Assembly: GCA_020444045.1 (NCBI GenBank)
Contig: JAHLLS010000007.1
Coordinates: 62,001 to 126,000 of the forward strand
DNA from: Deltaproteobacteria bacterium
GTDB lineage: Bacteria; Desulfobacterota; Desulfobacteria; Desulfobacterales; UBA5852
Direction of reading: 5' to 3'
DNA: 64,000 nucleotides
The notes beneath the pieces are model-generated. The model was not told where the DNA came from and did no database searches. It saw only the letters and a list, made by a program, of their open reading frames with translations. The translations under genes were made by a program, and so were the position numbers. Positions within the stretch are counted from its first letter, which is position 1; each line of letters begins with the position of its first letter. Shown here piece after piece: positions 34,383 to 43,599 of this stretch.

Positions 34383-34778
34383 ATGAAAGGTTTACTTATT
34401 CGTTGGCTTACGGTCACCTGCGCAATTGCCATCGCCGCCTACCTGCTCGATGGCATCCATGTCAGCGGATTCCTGGCCGCGTTTTGGGCAGCGGCCATTT
34501 TAGGCATCCTGAACGCGTTTTTCCGACCCATCGCGCTGATATTGACCTTGCCGATCAATATCCTCTCCCTGGGCTTTTTCACTTTTGTGATCAATGCCGC
34601 CATGCTCAAAATGGCCTCGGCCTTGATCCCTGGATTTGACGTCCACGGTTTCTGGACAGCCATCTTCGGTTCCCTGATCGTGAGCACGGTAAGTTTTGGG
34701 ATCAATGTCTTCATCAGCGAAAAAGGCGAGGTCGACACCATCGAACTGCACCATCGCGGCGGCAACCGCTGGGAATAG
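34383..34778 (+). CDS. Phage-holin family 4 / YvlD-like membrane protein
   Basis: A 131-residue integral membrane protein with four predicted helices. It starts MKGLLIRWLTVTCAIAIAAY, continues with AILGILNAFFRPIALILTLPINILSLG and ends with a short polar tail. The NAFFRPI and LTLP-x-N-x-LSLG pattern is typical of the YvlD/holin-4 family. Despite the name, nothing phage-related is around it; the family function is poorly known. AAGGA stands eight bases before the ATG, ten bases after the ugd stop. Confidence 0.8.
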   Translation: MKGLLIRWLTVTCAIAIAAYLLDGIHVSGFLAAFWAAAILGILNAFFRPIALILTLPINILSLGFFTFVINAAMLKMASALIPGFDVHGFWTAIFGSLIVSTVSFGINVFISEKGEVDTIELHHRGGNRWE

Positions 34779-34783
34779 TAGGG

Positions 34784-35386
34784 ATGGACTTTCATACCGC
34801 ACTGGAAATATTGGGAATAGCCTCGAATTCCTCACTGGCGGACGCCAAAAAGGCCTATCGCGAACAAGTCAAACTGTGGCATCCTGACCGTTATTCCAAT
34901 GGGTCCGCCTTGAAAACGATTGCGGCAAAGAATCTCCAGGATGCCAATTTGGCCTTCGCTTTCCTGAAACGCCGCCTTCCGGCGACACGGAAGCCCGTTT
35001 CGCCCCCCGATTCCAAGACTGCACGGCAAGAAAAAACGGTGTTCCCTGCACCGACCGTCACCCATCTGTTCGATCGCACGATTCAGATGCTGGCGATACT
35101 ATGCCAGCATTTTCCAAAAATACCGTTTCGTTCGCTGATGGAATGGCTGCAACACGATGCCCGGAACCATTATCGTCCCTGGTATCGCTACCCCACTTCT
35201 TCCGGCGCGGAAAAGCGAAGACGTGAAAGCATCAGCTTTGACCAGGCCCTGCAAAAAGCCATTCGCCATCATTCTGGCCCCAAACCAATCCATCGCATGC
35301 TGCCGCCATCGCCGCATAACGATCCGGAACATTCGGTCAGCCCGATCATTGGCGTATTAAAACCTGGAAAACCCAAACGACCATAA
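34784..35386 (+). CDS. J-domain (DnaJ-like) protein
   Basis: A 200-residue protein with an N-terminal J domain, residues 1 to about 65, and an unassigned basic C-terminal part. The Hsp70-stimulating HPD is present in KLWHPDRYSN near residues 31-33. It is preceded by the helix ADAKKAYREQV and followed by LQDANLAFAFLKRR. There is no Gly/Phe or zinc-finger region, so it is a type III J protein, probably recruiting DnaK to a specific client. Its stop and the start of the next gene share one base (TAATG). Confidence 0.85.
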   Translation: MDFHTALEILGIASNSSLADAKKAYREQVKLWHPDRYSNGSALKTIAAKNLQDANLAFAFLKRRLPATRKPVSPPDSKTARQEKTVFPAPTVTHLFDRTIQMLAILCQHFPKIPFRSLMEWLQHDARNHYRPWYRYPTSSGAEKRRRESISFDQALQKAIRHHSGPKPIHRMLPPSPHNDPEHSVSPIIGVLKPGKPKRP

Positions 35387-35892
35387 TGACACGATCACGG
35401 CATAACATGACAGTTTACTTGCGATGGCGTTTTGCCAGTCGACCGATAACGAAAAAATCCTCGCTGGGCTGCGGTGACGGTATCCTCGTCGTCATTCTTT
35501 TCATGATGCTTGCTGCCATCCTATCGAGTTGCGCCGCCAAACGTCCGGTTCTATATCCCAATTATCATTTGACCATGGTGGGACAGGAGAAGGCTGCGTC
35601 CGATATTGACGATTGTATGCAACTAGCCCGAAATTATGGTGCCGGTGGGGACAAAGGTGAGCAGGTCGCCAAAGACACGGCCACCGGGGCGGCCGTAGGC
35701 GGCGCGACCGGCGCCGCAGTGGGCGCCGTCGTGGGCAATTTGGGGAAAGGTGCCGGCGCCGGCGCCGCCGGAGGGGCGGCCGGCGCATTGACAAGGGGTG
35801 TTATCCGTTCGGGCGACCCGGATCCCATCTTCCGGCGCTTCGTTGAAAAATGCCTGCGGGACAAAGGGTACGAGCCGATCGGCTGGCAGTAA
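35386..35892 (+). CDS. Glycine-zipper lipoprotein
   Basis: A 168-residue protein. A basic N-terminus is followed by the hydrophobic stretch ILVVILFMMLAAI and a lipobox LSSC, predicting a lipoprotein anchored in the outer or inner membrane. The centre is a glycine zipper, with repeated AAVGGATGAAVGAVVG-type segments and a GAGAGAAGGAAG run, of the kind that packs helices in membranes. Two Cys residues flank the zipper (DDCMQLA and EKCLRDKG). A later ATG at 35407 could be the true start. The role is unknown. Confidence 0.75.
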   Translation: MTRSRHNMTVYLRWRFASRPITKKSSLGCGDGILVVILFMMLAAILSSCAAKRPVLYPNYHLTMVGQEKAASDIDDCMQLARNYGAGGDKGEQVAKDTATGAAVGGATGAAVGAVVGNLGKGAGAGAAGGAAGALTRGVIRSGDPDPIFRRFVEKCLRDKGYEPIGWQ

Positions 35893-36005
35893 CCCTTTTT
35901 TCAGAAATGCCCCTCATGGGGATAGGCCTCAGGCGCTGAACATGCTTTTGCAGAAAACCGGTTTCAGCGGCGCAATGCCATGCGTCCGAAATCATTGCCG
36001 ACCGT

Positions 36006-36701
36006 TTAGCGATGGTTGACGGCCCGTTCTTCTGACAGGGATTCATAATAGGTGTCGGCCGCCAAGTTTGACCGGGCCATTGCCTTCCCGGCCAATTCGT
36101 CGCACCGCTCGTTCCACTGGTGTCCGGCATGTCCTTTGACCCACCGAAATGTCACCCGCTGAATGGCAATCCGCTGTAGCAGACGCATCCACAAATCCGT
36201 ATTCTTGGCCGGGTTGCCATCCGCTTTTTTCCACCCTCTTTTTTCCCAGGCAAACACCCATCTTTTATTGATGGCATCTACCATGTAGCGTGAATCGCTG
36301 TGCAGCACGATGGGCGAACTGTCATCCAGGGACTCCAATGCGACGATAGCGGCCATAAGCTCCATACGGTTATTGGTCGTCCGTCGGTAACCTCCCGACA
36401 GTTCCCTCATCTCCCCCCCGGGTGGGAGCACCACCACCCCATATCCGCCCGGCCCCGGGTTGCCGATCGCCCCGCCATCGGTATAAACCACTACATGATC
36501 CTCATCATCAAAGAGGGGCGTCTGAGAGGGCGGCGGTAATTCCTGCAGGAACGCTTGGGCTTCTTCCATGGTTGGGAACCCTCGGTATTGAGCATCCGGG
36601 AACCCCTTTATCTGCACCTGGGCACCTTCGGGGCCAAACCACTCGGTATAAATTCCGGTCTTGTGCCCCCGACGCACAGCATAGTATTTCTTCTTGGCCA
36701 C
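36006..36701 (-). CDS. rnhA: Ribonuclease HI with N-terminal hybrid-binding domain
   Basis: A 231-residue RNase H1. Residues 1-45 form the viroplasmin-like RNA/DNA hybrid-binding domain (KKYYAVRRGHKTGIYTEW and RGFPTMEEAQAFL). The catalytic domain follows with the four acids in VVVYTDGGAIGNPGPGG, NNRMELMAAI, LHSDSRYMVDAI and WNERCDELAG. A GTG at 36701 is preferred: AAGGA lies eight bases before it and the protein starts right at the domain. A longer ATG reading adds unconserved residues. It degrades RNA in RNA-DNA hybrids. Confidence 0.93.
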   Translation of the reverse strand: MAKKKYYAVRRGHKTGIYTEWFGPEGAQVQIKGFPDAQYRGFPTMEEAQAFLQELPPPSQTPLFDDEDHVVVYTDGGAIGNPGPGGYGVVVLPPGGEMRELSGGYRRTTNNRMELMAAIVALESLDDSSPIVLHSDSRYMVDAINKRWVFAWEKRGWKKADGNPAKNTDLWMRLLQRIAIQRVTFRWVKGHAGHQWNERCDELAGKAMARSNLAADTYYESLSEERAVNHR

Positions 36702-36842
36702 AATCGAATTCCTTGCTGTGATTCCATGTCTGCCGCAATTTTGGTGTGGACACCATGCCATATCGTCTGCCATTCGTCCAGATGGAAGAGGCATTTAAAC
36801 CATCTCAAAAGCTGACCGGTCTCCAGCGTCAGCGGGCCCTGC

Positions 36843-37628
36843 CTATTGTTGGGATAGGTGATTCGATAAGATGACGCGACGGGTAACCTTGATCAGTTCG
36901 TCAAGATCGTCTGATGATTTTCCAGCTGTTTCGATGGGGTCGGCGATGACCAGCTCGATGATGCCGCGACGGAACACCAAGCTGCCTTTGGGCAGAACGT
37001 GGCGACTGCCGTTGATGGTGATCGGTAACAGGGGCATCCCTCGGCGCAATGCGGCTTCGAAACCCCCTTTTTTAAAAGGCCCGACCCGGCCCGTCTTCGA
37101 ACGCGTTCCTTCGGCAAAACACATCACACCTGCACCGGCCGGAAGCATGGTCATCCCTTCCTGAATACTGGCATGGGCCGATTCACGGTTGGTCCGATCG
37201 ATAAAGATATTGCGGGAAGAATTCAGGCAGTGGCCGAAAAGCGGGATGCTCAGCAATTCCTTCTTGGCAATCCAGCGGAACTGAAGTCCACCTAACCCCC
37301 ACGCCAGTGATGGCCCATCAAAATGGGATTGGTGATTGGCAATGATCATGTAGGATCGGGTGCGATCAATCTTGTCAGCGCCGCGCACAACCACATGGAC
37401 CGCTGTTATTTTCAGGATCAGCCAGGCCCAGAAACGCGCCAGATGAAACATGCCATTGCCGGTCTTACTGAACAAAGAAACCAATGTTATGGGAGGGAAT
37501 ACCAGTACGGTCGCGATGATCAGCCAACTGAACAACCAAACGATTTTGATCCACCGCATGATAAAAATCGGGTGGGGGTCGGAAGTGTCCATTATCGAAG
37601 ATTCGATTGGCGGAGTGGATTTTGACAT
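36843..37628 (-). CDS. plsC: 1-acyl-sn-glycerol-3-phosphate acyltransferase
   Basis: A 261-residue membrane acyltransferase that adds the second acyl chain in phosphatidic acid synthesis. One N-terminal hydrophobic helix pair (MRWIKIVWLFSWLIIATVLVF) precedes the catalytic NHQSHFDGPSLAW (the HX4D motif) and the substrate motif FAEGTRSKTG, with a LLPITINGS segment beyond. The ATG at 37628 has AGAGG five bases upstream. An upstream reading to 37748 is open but lacks support. It is on the same strand as rnhA and divergent from the sensor kinase. Confidence 0.9.
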   Translation of the reverse strand: MSKSTPPIESSIMDTSDPHPIFIMRWIKIVWLFSWLIIATVLVFPPITLVSLFSKTGNGMFHLARFWAWLILKITAVHVVVRGADKIDRTRSYMIIANHQSHFDGPSLAWGLGGLQFRWIAKKELLSIPLFGHCLNSSRNIFIDRTNRESAHASIQEGMTMLPAGAGVMCFAEGTRSKTGRVGPFKKGGFEAALRRGMPLLPITINGSRHVLPKGSLVFRRGIIELVIADPIETAGKSSDDLDELIKVTRRVILSNHLSQQ

Positions 37629-37789
37629 GCCATCCTCTTTCATGATGGACTTAGGCTGATCGCTACTGTCAAATTGTTCGAAATCGACCAGAACTTCAAG
37701 GTGTTCGAAATAGTTTGACATTTTTTTTACAATAGCGCCTCCGAACAAAAATTGTTTTCATACCTGGCAAAAAGCGCTACATCGCCATC

Positions 37790-39487
37790 ATGCGGCAGAT
37801 TTCCTTGAAATGGCACCTTTTTCTCTTTTATATCCTCCTTGGTTTCATCCCCATGATGGTGATTTCTTATTTTGCCGTGGTCTCCTACAGCCGTTCCATC
37901 AACACCCTGACGGACGATTATTTGACCAAACTGGTCCAGCGTATCGCCGAACAAACTGATGCGTTAGGGCAAATTCATTTCAAATATTTAGATATCCTCG
38001 TCAAATTTCCTTTTGTGCAGCTCTCTTTCCAACAATTTCCGTCGGGGGGGCAACTGAGTACCATTCAGGAAAAGCTGGAACTCTTTCGTGTCAACACGGA
38101 GAGCTTTGACCGCATCACCCTTTTGGCCAACGATGGGCATGTCGTTGCCACCACACCATCAAAAAGCGAAAGGGACCGTTATCAACCTGAAATGGCTGTC
38201 AATTCTCTCATTATGGGTCAAAACCCCTACAGTCATCAGGTGGATCTCTCCCGGGAAAATCCAAAAATCCGGTTGTACAAGCGCGTCTATGATTTCAGGG
38301 ATCCCGGACGTCCGGTGGGCGTTGTGGCGACGGAGGTGGCTTTAGAAAAATTTTTGATATTCACGCAACAACTGGATATCGGCGACGGCATTCGAAAAAC
38401 CGTCACCACCGGTGACGGCACGGTGGTTTACCATGAGCCCCGCGCCACCAAAGAAATGCGGGGCACCAAAAAAGAATTCACCGCACATCTGGCGCTGTTG
38501 GACTGGGACATCCGCGTCCGCGTACCGGAACGAATCCTGTTGAAAGATGTAAACCGATTGTCCGGGCGCTTATTAGCGTTTGCGGCGTTTGTGGCATTCG
38601 TGGCCATGGCGGTATCTCTGGCGGCCAGCCGCATTGCCATCAAGCCGCTGGTTAGGATCATCGACGGCATCAAGGAATTCGCTTCCGGTAATCTGTCATA
38701 CCGCATTTCTTCTATCAAGGGTATCGAAACGCGACGGGTTGCCGTGGCGTTCAACACCATGGCGGAAGAACTCCAAAAGCGCCAGGGAGAATTGATTCAG
38801 GCGGACAAGCTGGCGTCATTAGGGCTTTTATCGGCCGGATTTGCCCACGAAGTGCGCAATCCACTGGCCGGGATCAAAACGAGCGCCCAGGTCCTGGCGA
38901 AGCGCAGTTCGTCAGCGGAAAACAAAGAACTGGCCACTGGCATTTCCAAAGAAGTGGATCGGCTCAATAAACTCGTGGGGGACCTCCTGCATTTTTCCCG
39001 GCCGAAACCTTCCCACAAGAAACCCTGCGATCTGGTCGATATCATCAATCGGGCGTTAACCATACTGGATTCCGAAATTCGGAAAAAAAACGCCAGGATC
39101 ATCAATAAGGTTGCCAGACACTGCGTCAATGTAGCGCCCGAACAATTGGTCCAGGTGCTGATCAATTTGATTCTGAACGCCCTGGCGGCGGTCGAACCGG
39201 ATAAGGGCGTCATACGAATGGATTCACGCGTTTCCCCGGACAACAAATTAACGGTAACTCTCAGTGATAACGGTCATGGCATCCCGGAGGAAAAAATCAC
39301 CCATCTTTTTGACCCTTTCTTTTCCCTTTCCAAGGAAGGAACCGGGCTGGGACTTTCCATCGTAAAGCTATTGCTCGGCAACAATGGGGTTCGCATCGAT
39401 GCGAAAAGTGTCGAAGGCGAAGGCACCACCTTCCGGATGGTTTTTAAAAAACATTCGTATCATTCCAAAGAGGTTCACTGTGGTTGA
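37790..39487 (+). CDS. Membrane sensor histidine kinase
   Basis: A 565-residue kinase. Transmembrane helices at about 8-31 and 260-281 enclose a periplasmic sensory region of roughly 230 residues with a Cache-like pattern (ITLLANDGHVVATT). A HAMP linker follows (IKPLVRIIDGIKEFASGNL). The HisKA domain has the phospho-acceptor His353 in FAHEVRNPLAGIKTSAQ. The ATPase domain has LINLILNAL, SDNGHGIPEE and GTGLGLSIVKLL. Its stop overlaps the GTG start of the response regulator. A binding-protein transporter downstream suggests it senses an amino acid or related ligand. Confidence 0.93.
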   Translation: MRQISLKWHLFLFYILLGFIPMMVISYFAVVSYSRSINTLTDDYLTKLVQRIAEQTDALGQIHFKYLDILVKFPFVQLSFQQFPSGGQLSTIQEKLELFRVNTESFDRITLLANDGHVVATTPSKSERDRYQPEMAVNSLIMGQNPYSHQVDLSRENPKIRLYKRVYDFRDPGRPVGVVATEVALEKFLIFTQQLDIGDGIRKTVTTGDGTVVYHEPRATKEMRGTKKEFTAHLALLDWDIRVRVPERILLKDVNRLSGRLLAFAAFVAFVAMAVSLAASRIAIKPLVRIIDGIKEFASGNLSYRISSIKGIETRRVAVAFNTMAEELQKRQGELIQADKLASLGLLSAGFAHEVRNPLAGIKTSAQVLAKRSSSAENKELATGISKEVDRLNKLVGDLLHFSRPKPSHKKPCDLVDIINRALTILDSEIRKKNARIINKVARHCVNVAPEQLVQVLINLILNALAAVEPDKGVIRMDSRVSPDNKLTVTLSDNGHGIPEEKITHLFDPFFSLSKEGTGLGLSIVKLLLGNNGVRIDAKSVEGEGTTFRMVFKKHSYHSKEVHCG

Positions 39488-40859
39488 AATTGCCATTCTT
39501 GACGATGAAAAGGTCCTGGTCGATTCGCTGGAGCTTGAAATCACCGCCCTGGGCCATCGGGTTAAGCCGTTTTATGAAGCCCGCCCTTTTTTGGATTACA
39601 TCCAGGTCGCGGAGCCGGATTTGGTGTTTCTCGACCTGCAGCTGCCCGATGTCCACGGTATGGAAGTCCTCCACACGATCCGGCAGACGCTGCGATCAGC
39701 GCTGACCATCATCATGACTGCGCACGGCGATATGGAGTCGGCCATTCAGGCGTTAAAGGGGGGGGCCTTCGACTATCTCAACAAACCCTTTGAACTGGAC
39801 GAAATCGGCATCATTATTGAACGGGCCTTGAACGAGAACAAGCTGATCAGGGAAGTCGAGCATCATCGGCAACGTGCGTCCAGCAATGTCCGTCTGGATG
39901 ATTTTATCGGATCCAGCGAACCGGTAAAAAAACTCCACCACATCGTGACCATGCTGACCCGTATCGACAACACCACCATCCTATTGCGCGGTGCCAGCGG
40001 CACGGGCAAAAATTTGATTGCCAAGGCGATCCACAACCTCAGCGCCCGCGCGGACAAACAGTTTATCGATGTCAATTGCGCCGCAATTCCTGAAAATTTA
40101 CTGGAAAGCGAACTGTTCGGATATGAAAAAGGTGCATTCACCGATGCCAAAAAACGCAAGATCGGCCTGGTCGAACTGGCCGATGGCGGCACCCTCTTTC
40201 TGGATGAGGTCGGCGATTTACCCCTACCGATGCAGGTCAAATTGCTGCGTTTTTTAGAGTCCAAAACATTCCGGCGCGTCGGAGGCACCATGGAGGTGGC
40301 CGTCGATGTGTTGATCATATCCGCCACCAATCTGGACCTGGAAGACGCCACCCGACAAAAAAGATTCCGCCAAGACCTTTATTACCGTCTTAATGTCGTC
40401 CCCATTAAAATCCCACCGCTGAAAGAACGTGGGGAGGATATCCTGCTTTTGGCCCAACACTATTTGGAGCGGTTTGCCCGAAAATTCCGCAAACCACTTT
40501 TAACAATGGACGATGACGCACGCGAGGCCTTTCTCATGTACGACTGGCCTGGGAACGTTCGGGAATTGAAAAACCTTATCGAACGCTTTGTGGTCTTGTC
40601 TTCCGATCCGGTGATTACCCATGACGACCTTCCCACGGTAATGAAGGTCTGCCTGCGGCAGAAGGGATCTGCCGGGACTACCGCCCGCGATTCTGGTTTT
40701 GGTTTAGAAGATAGACTGGCCACGTTTGAACGCGACATGATCAATGAAACCCTCGCAACATGCGGCGGCAACAAAACCGAAGCGGCCGCTCTTTTGGGCA
40801 TCAGCCGCTATTCCCTGCTGCGGAAAATGAAACGGCTATCCCATGCCGGCTTCTCATGA
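39480..40859 (+). CDS. Sigma-54-dependent response regulator (NtrC type)
   Basis: A 459-residue three-domain activator. The receiver domain has the acidic pocket D8/D9 and phospho-acceptor D52 in LVFLDLQLPD. The AAA+ domain has Walker A GASGTGKN at 171-178, the sigma-54 contact loop GAFTDA at 218-223, and Walker B GGTLFLDEVGD. The C-terminal Fis-type helix-turn-helix is NKTEAAALLGISRYSLLRKM. The GTG start at 39480, inside the kinase stop, has AGAGG upstream. The loop differs from the common GAFTGA by Asp. A strong -24/-12 promoter lies about 240 bases downstream, so this regulator probably drives the adjacent transporter. Confidence 0.93.
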   Translation: MVEIAILDDEKVLVDSLELEITALGHRVKPFYEARPFLDYIQVAEPDLVFLDLQLPDVHGMEVLHTIRQTLRSALTIIMTAHGDMESAIQALKGGAFDYLNKPFELDEIGIIIERALNENKLIREVEHHRQRASSNVRLDDFIGSSEPVKKLHHIVTMLTRIDNTTILLRGASGTGKNLIAKAIHNLSARADKQFIDVNCAAIPENLLESELFGYEKGAFTDAKKRKIGLVELADGGTLFLDEVGDLPLPMQVKLLRFLESKTFRRVGGTMEVAVDVLIISATNLDLEDATRQKRFRQDLYYRLNVVPIKIPPLKERGEDILLLAQHYLERFARKFRKPLLTMDDDAREAFLMYDWPGNVRELKNLIERFVVLSSDPVITHDDLPTVMKVCLRQKGSAGTTARDSGFGLEDRLATFERDMINETLATCGGNKTEAAALLGISRYSLLRKMKRLSHAGFS

Positions 40860-40985
40860 CGCACCACCTGATACTGCCAGCAGACAAGCACCGAAATCCC
40901 GGAGGCCGACCAGAACGCAACGCCTTCTTTTCAATATCCTCTGGATCTGCACCACACTCTTGCCGTGCGGATTCCAAACATTGAC

Positions 40986-41000
40986 GTGCGGCAACCGCAC
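40986..41000. promoter_or_regulatory. Inverted repeat, candidate activator binding site
   Basis: The 15-base repeat GTGCGG-CAA-CCGCAC is perfect. A nearby half-site GTGCGG stands about 20 bases upstream. It lies about 100 bases before the sigma-54 promoter, a normal distance for an upstream activating site of an NtrC-type protein. Which protein binds it is inferred. Confidence 0.5.
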
Positions 41001-41098
41001 ATTCCTATCCTGAATCACCTGCCCTTTGGGATTTCATAGAATATGATGAGTCCCCACAGACACGTCCCCGGGGTCTATATCCTGCCGCACCGCATCAT

Positions 41099-41114
41099 TG
41101 GCATATTTGTTGCC
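41099..41114 (+). promoter_or_regulatory. Sigma-54 promoter (-24/-12)
   Basis: The sequence TGGCATATTTGTTGCC fits the consensus TGGCAC, five bases, TTGC, with the invariant GG and GC at the correct ten-base spacing. It lies about 92 bases before the binding-protein start and directly downstream of a sigma-54 activator gene. Confidence 0.8.
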
Positions 41115-41205
41115 TGATATACCATCGTATCATTTATGAGGTGCCATCCAACACATGGCACCGCCTATCGTTAGATCCCACCAATAACGACCAAAGGAGG
41201 AGCAA

Positions 41206-42102
41206 ATGAAGAGATTCGGGTTAATTGGCATGACGACATTGATTGGGCTGGCATTGCTTTGCGGTTCGGCAATGGCGGGAGCGACCATGGATCAAATCGA
41301 GAAGACCGGTGTTCTGAAAATGGGGTTCCGCGAAGGGTCGATCCCGTTTGCGTTTATCGATCCCAAAGTTGGCAAACATGTCGGTTTTTCAGTGGACATG
41401 GCCGGGCTTCTGGCTGAAAACCTCGGCAAACGTTTTGGCAAGGAAATCACCATCAAACCCTTTACGGTGACGCCTAAAACCAGAATCCCGATGGTCGTGA
41501 ACGGCACCATCGATGCTGAAATGGGATCGACCACGTATACCCAGAAACGGGAACAAGTGGCGGATTTCAGCTTGATTTTCTTTTTCTCCGAAACCACCTT
41601 CCTGGTGGCAAAAGACTCCGGCATCAAAACCCTGACCGACCTTAACGGAAAACGTATCGGCGGGGCACGGGCTACCACCAACCTGATGGCGGTTCAGAAG
41701 CTTGCCGAGGAGGGTAAGTTCAGCCCTTCCGACATCGTCGTGACCGAAACCCACCCCCAGGGCATGCTGGCCCTCAAAAGCGGCAAAATCGACGCCTACA
41801 CGACCGACCGCAGTCTGCTTGAAGGCTTGAAAATGAAAGATAGCGATCCCGACAAGTGGATGACCGTCGATTTCGCGATTGCCTATGAACCCTATGCCTA
41901 CATCGTCCGGGAAGATGACTCGGAATTCCGCGACTTTGTCAACGACACGATATTGTGGGCCATCAAGACCGGCCAATTCTATGAAATCTATGACAAATGG
42001 ATGGGGCCCCAAGGCCTCGTGCCGTTGAAAATGTCTCCGGCCTACAAAGACTATCTGCAGATGATCGTCTATCCTATCGAAGACGAGTGGTGGAAGAAAT
42101 AA
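41206..42102 (+). CDS. Amino-acid ABC transporter, periplasmic binding protein
   Basis: A 298-residue family 3 solute-binding protein. An N-terminal signal peptide (FGLIGMTTLIGLALLCGSAMA) ends near residue 25. The mature part begins with the typical GVLKMGFREGSIPFAFID, has the glutamate/aspartate-binder-like DAEMGSTTYTQKREQVADFS, and LTDLNGKRIGGARATTN. It resembles GltI, so glutamate, aspartate or a related acidic compound is likely but not proven. It is encoded first in an operon with two permeases and an ATPase and stands behind a sigma-54 promoter. Confidence 0.92.
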   Translation: MKRFGLIGMTTLIGLALLCGSAMAGATMDQIEKTGVLKMGFREGSIPFAFIDPKVGKHVGFSVDMAGLLAENLGKRFGKEITIKPFTVTPKTRIPMVVNGTIDAEMGSTTYTQKREQVADFSLIFFFSETTFLVAKDSGIKTLTDLNGKRIGGARATTNLMAVQKLAEEGKFSPSDIVVTETHPQGMLALKSGKIDAYTTDRSLLEGLKMKDSDPDKWMTVDFAIAYEPYAYIVREDDSEFRDFVNDTILWAIKTGQFYEIYDKWMGPQGLVPLKMSPAYKDYLQMIVYPIEDEWWKK

Positions 42103-42125
42103 TCCTCAAACCACCAGAAGGTTCC

Positions 42126-42152
42126 GAAGCCGGTAGTTTAACTGCCGGCTTC
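42126..42152 (+). other. RNA hairpin between binding-protein and permease genes
   Basis: GAAGCCGG and CCGGCTTC pair perfectly around an inner AGTT/AACT stem. No T run follows, so it is not a full terminator. It is placed just after the binding-protein stop, where it may protect that part of the message or reduce read-through into the permeases. Similar hairpins stand at the same place in the other two importers. Confidence 0.65.
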
Positions 42153-42222
42153 GTGCTCCCATTATACCGGTTTCCATCCTTCAACACCAAAAAAGGATGG
42201 GCCCTCAACCAAGGAAATGGCC

Positions 42223-42939
42223 ATGAACTTTGCCTATGATTTCGACTGGTCCGTCCTGTGGCGGGATCCTTACGGGGTTATGCTGATCAAAGGATTGGGC
42301 ATGACCATTTTTTTGGGGATCTCGGCCTGGATTATTGCCATGGCCGTCGGCATCGCTGTCGGCACGCTGCGCATCACCAAATACCGCCTGCTCCGCATGA
42401 TCGGCACCGCGTACGTCGAAGTTTTCCGCAATATTCCGCTATTGGTGCAAATGTTTTTCTGGTTCTATGCCGGCCCGATGCTGTTCGGCGAAACCCTGTC
42501 CCGCCAGATCAATCGCATTGACGGCTTGGCGATTTACGTTTCCATCATCGGGCTGGGTTTATACACGGCCTCCCGCATCGCCGAGCACTTGCGGGCCGGA
42601 TTTGCCTCGATCAGCAAGGATCAGTACCATGCCGTTTTGTCGACCGGCATGACCCAAGTCCAGATGTACCGCTATGTCATTATCCCCTACGCGCTCCGGT
42701 TGACGATACCGCCTCTGACGACGGAGTTTCTGACGGTGTTTAAAAACACCTCCATTGTCATGACCATCGGTGTGGCGGAACTCACGTTCCAGAGTTACCA
42801 AATCGACGCGGAAACGTTTCACGGGCTCGAAGCCACGACCGGTGCCATGTTCATCTATCTCCTGCTGGGGATGACCGTGGTGAAGTTTATGGATCTGGTG
42901 GAGAAGAAGTATAAAATACAGGGGTTGATGGGGAGATAA
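42223..42939 (+). CDS. Amino-acid ABC transporter permease (GltJ-like)
   Basis: A 238-residue inner membrane permease with about five helices. The His/Glu/Arg-family permease signatures are visible: VEVFRNIPLLVQMFFWFY, SRIAEHLRAGFASISKDQ, and the cytoplasmic coupling helix YHAVLSTGMTQVQMYRYVIIP. AAGGA stands before the ATG at 42223, seven bases away; an ATG two codons earlier is too close to it. It pairs with the next permease. Confidence 0.93.
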   Translation: MNFAYDFDWSVLWRDPYGVMLIKGLGMTIFLGISAWIIAMAVGIAVGTLRITKYRLLRMIGTAYVEVFRNIPLLVQMFFWFYAGPMLFGETLSRQINRIDGLAIYVSIIGLGLYTASRIAEHLRAGFASISKDQYHAVLSTGMTQVQMYRYVIIPYALRLTIPPLTTEFLTVFKNTSIVMTIGVAELTFQSYQIDAETFHGLEATTGAMFIYLLLGMTVVKFMDLVEKKYKIQGLMGR

Positions 42940-42942
42940 ATC

Positions 42943-43599
42943 ATGTTTGATGTCATTGGCAGAAATTTCGTCTTTCTCATGGGCGGCCTTTTGACCACCT
43001 TCGAGCTCGCCATCCTCGCGCTGGCCGGCGGTATCGGACTGGGCATGTTGGTCGGGCTGGCCCGCCTGTCCAAAAATCCCTGGATATACTACCCCATAAC
43101 TGCCTATGTGAATCTGCTGCGGAACATCCCCCTGATTCTGGTCATTTTCTGGTTTTATTTTGTCATGCCAATCATCACGGGAGATGCCATGGCACCCTTT
43201 CCCGCAGCGGTGATTGCCTTCATTATATTTGAAGCCACCTATTTCGGGGAAATATTCAGGGCCGGTTACCAGACCATCAGCAAGGACCTGACGGCCGCCG
43301 CCTTTTCCACCGGGATGACCTATTCCCAGACGGCACGCTACATCCTGATCCCCATTGCCTTCAAACGGATGGCCCCCAGTTTGATCACCCAGTCCATCGT
43401 AACGTTTCAGGACACCAGCCTGGCCTTTGTGATCGGCCTTACCGAACTGGTGCGAAGATCCTCCATCGTCGACAATATGGAAGTCCGCTCAATCGAACTT
43501 TATGGATTCGCAGCCTTTGTTTATTTCATTGTCTGTTACACGGGTTCCCAGATCAGCCTCTATTATGAAAACAAAGCCAGAGAGGTCAACCTCATATGA
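42943..43599 (+). CDS. Amino-acid ABC transporter permease (GltK-like)
   Basis: A 218-residue permease paralogous to the preceding one. It shows [39 protein letters not shown], and the coupling helix [25 protein letters not shown] stands seven bases before the ATG. Its stop overlaps the ATPase start by four bases (ATGA). Confidence 0.93.
   Translation: MFDVIGRNFVFLMGGLLTTFELAILALAGGIGLGMLVGLARLSKNPWIYYPITAYVNLLRNIPLILVIFWFYFVMPIITGDAMAPFPAAVIAFIIFEATYFGEIFRAGYQTISKDLTAAAFSTGMTYSQTARYILIPIAFKRMAPSLITQSIVTFQDTSLAFVIGLTELVRRSSIVDNMEVRSIELYGFAAFVYFIVCYTGSQISLYYENKAREVNLI

Larger units (their letters stand above)
40860..41205 (+). promoter_or_regulatory. Intergenic region between response regulator and amino-acid transporter
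   Basis: This stretch of 346 bases has no gene. It contains a sigma-54 promoter, an upstream perfect inverted repeat that could bind the neighbouring NtrC-type regulator, and a strong AAAGGAGGAG ribosome site just before the binding-protein ATG. The order site, promoter, gene, with about 100 bases between site and promoter, is what enhancer-driven control looks like. Confidence 0.7.

Noticed and set aside
32948..34432. 494-residue reading frame antisense to ugd
   Set aside because: It lies fully opposite a clear UDP-glucose dehydrogenase, has no family character, and is a by-product of codon bias in a GC-rich gene.
34383..34778. Prophage remnant suggested by the holin-family name
   Set aside because: The family is chromosomal and common outside phages; no lysis, capsid or integrase gene is near.
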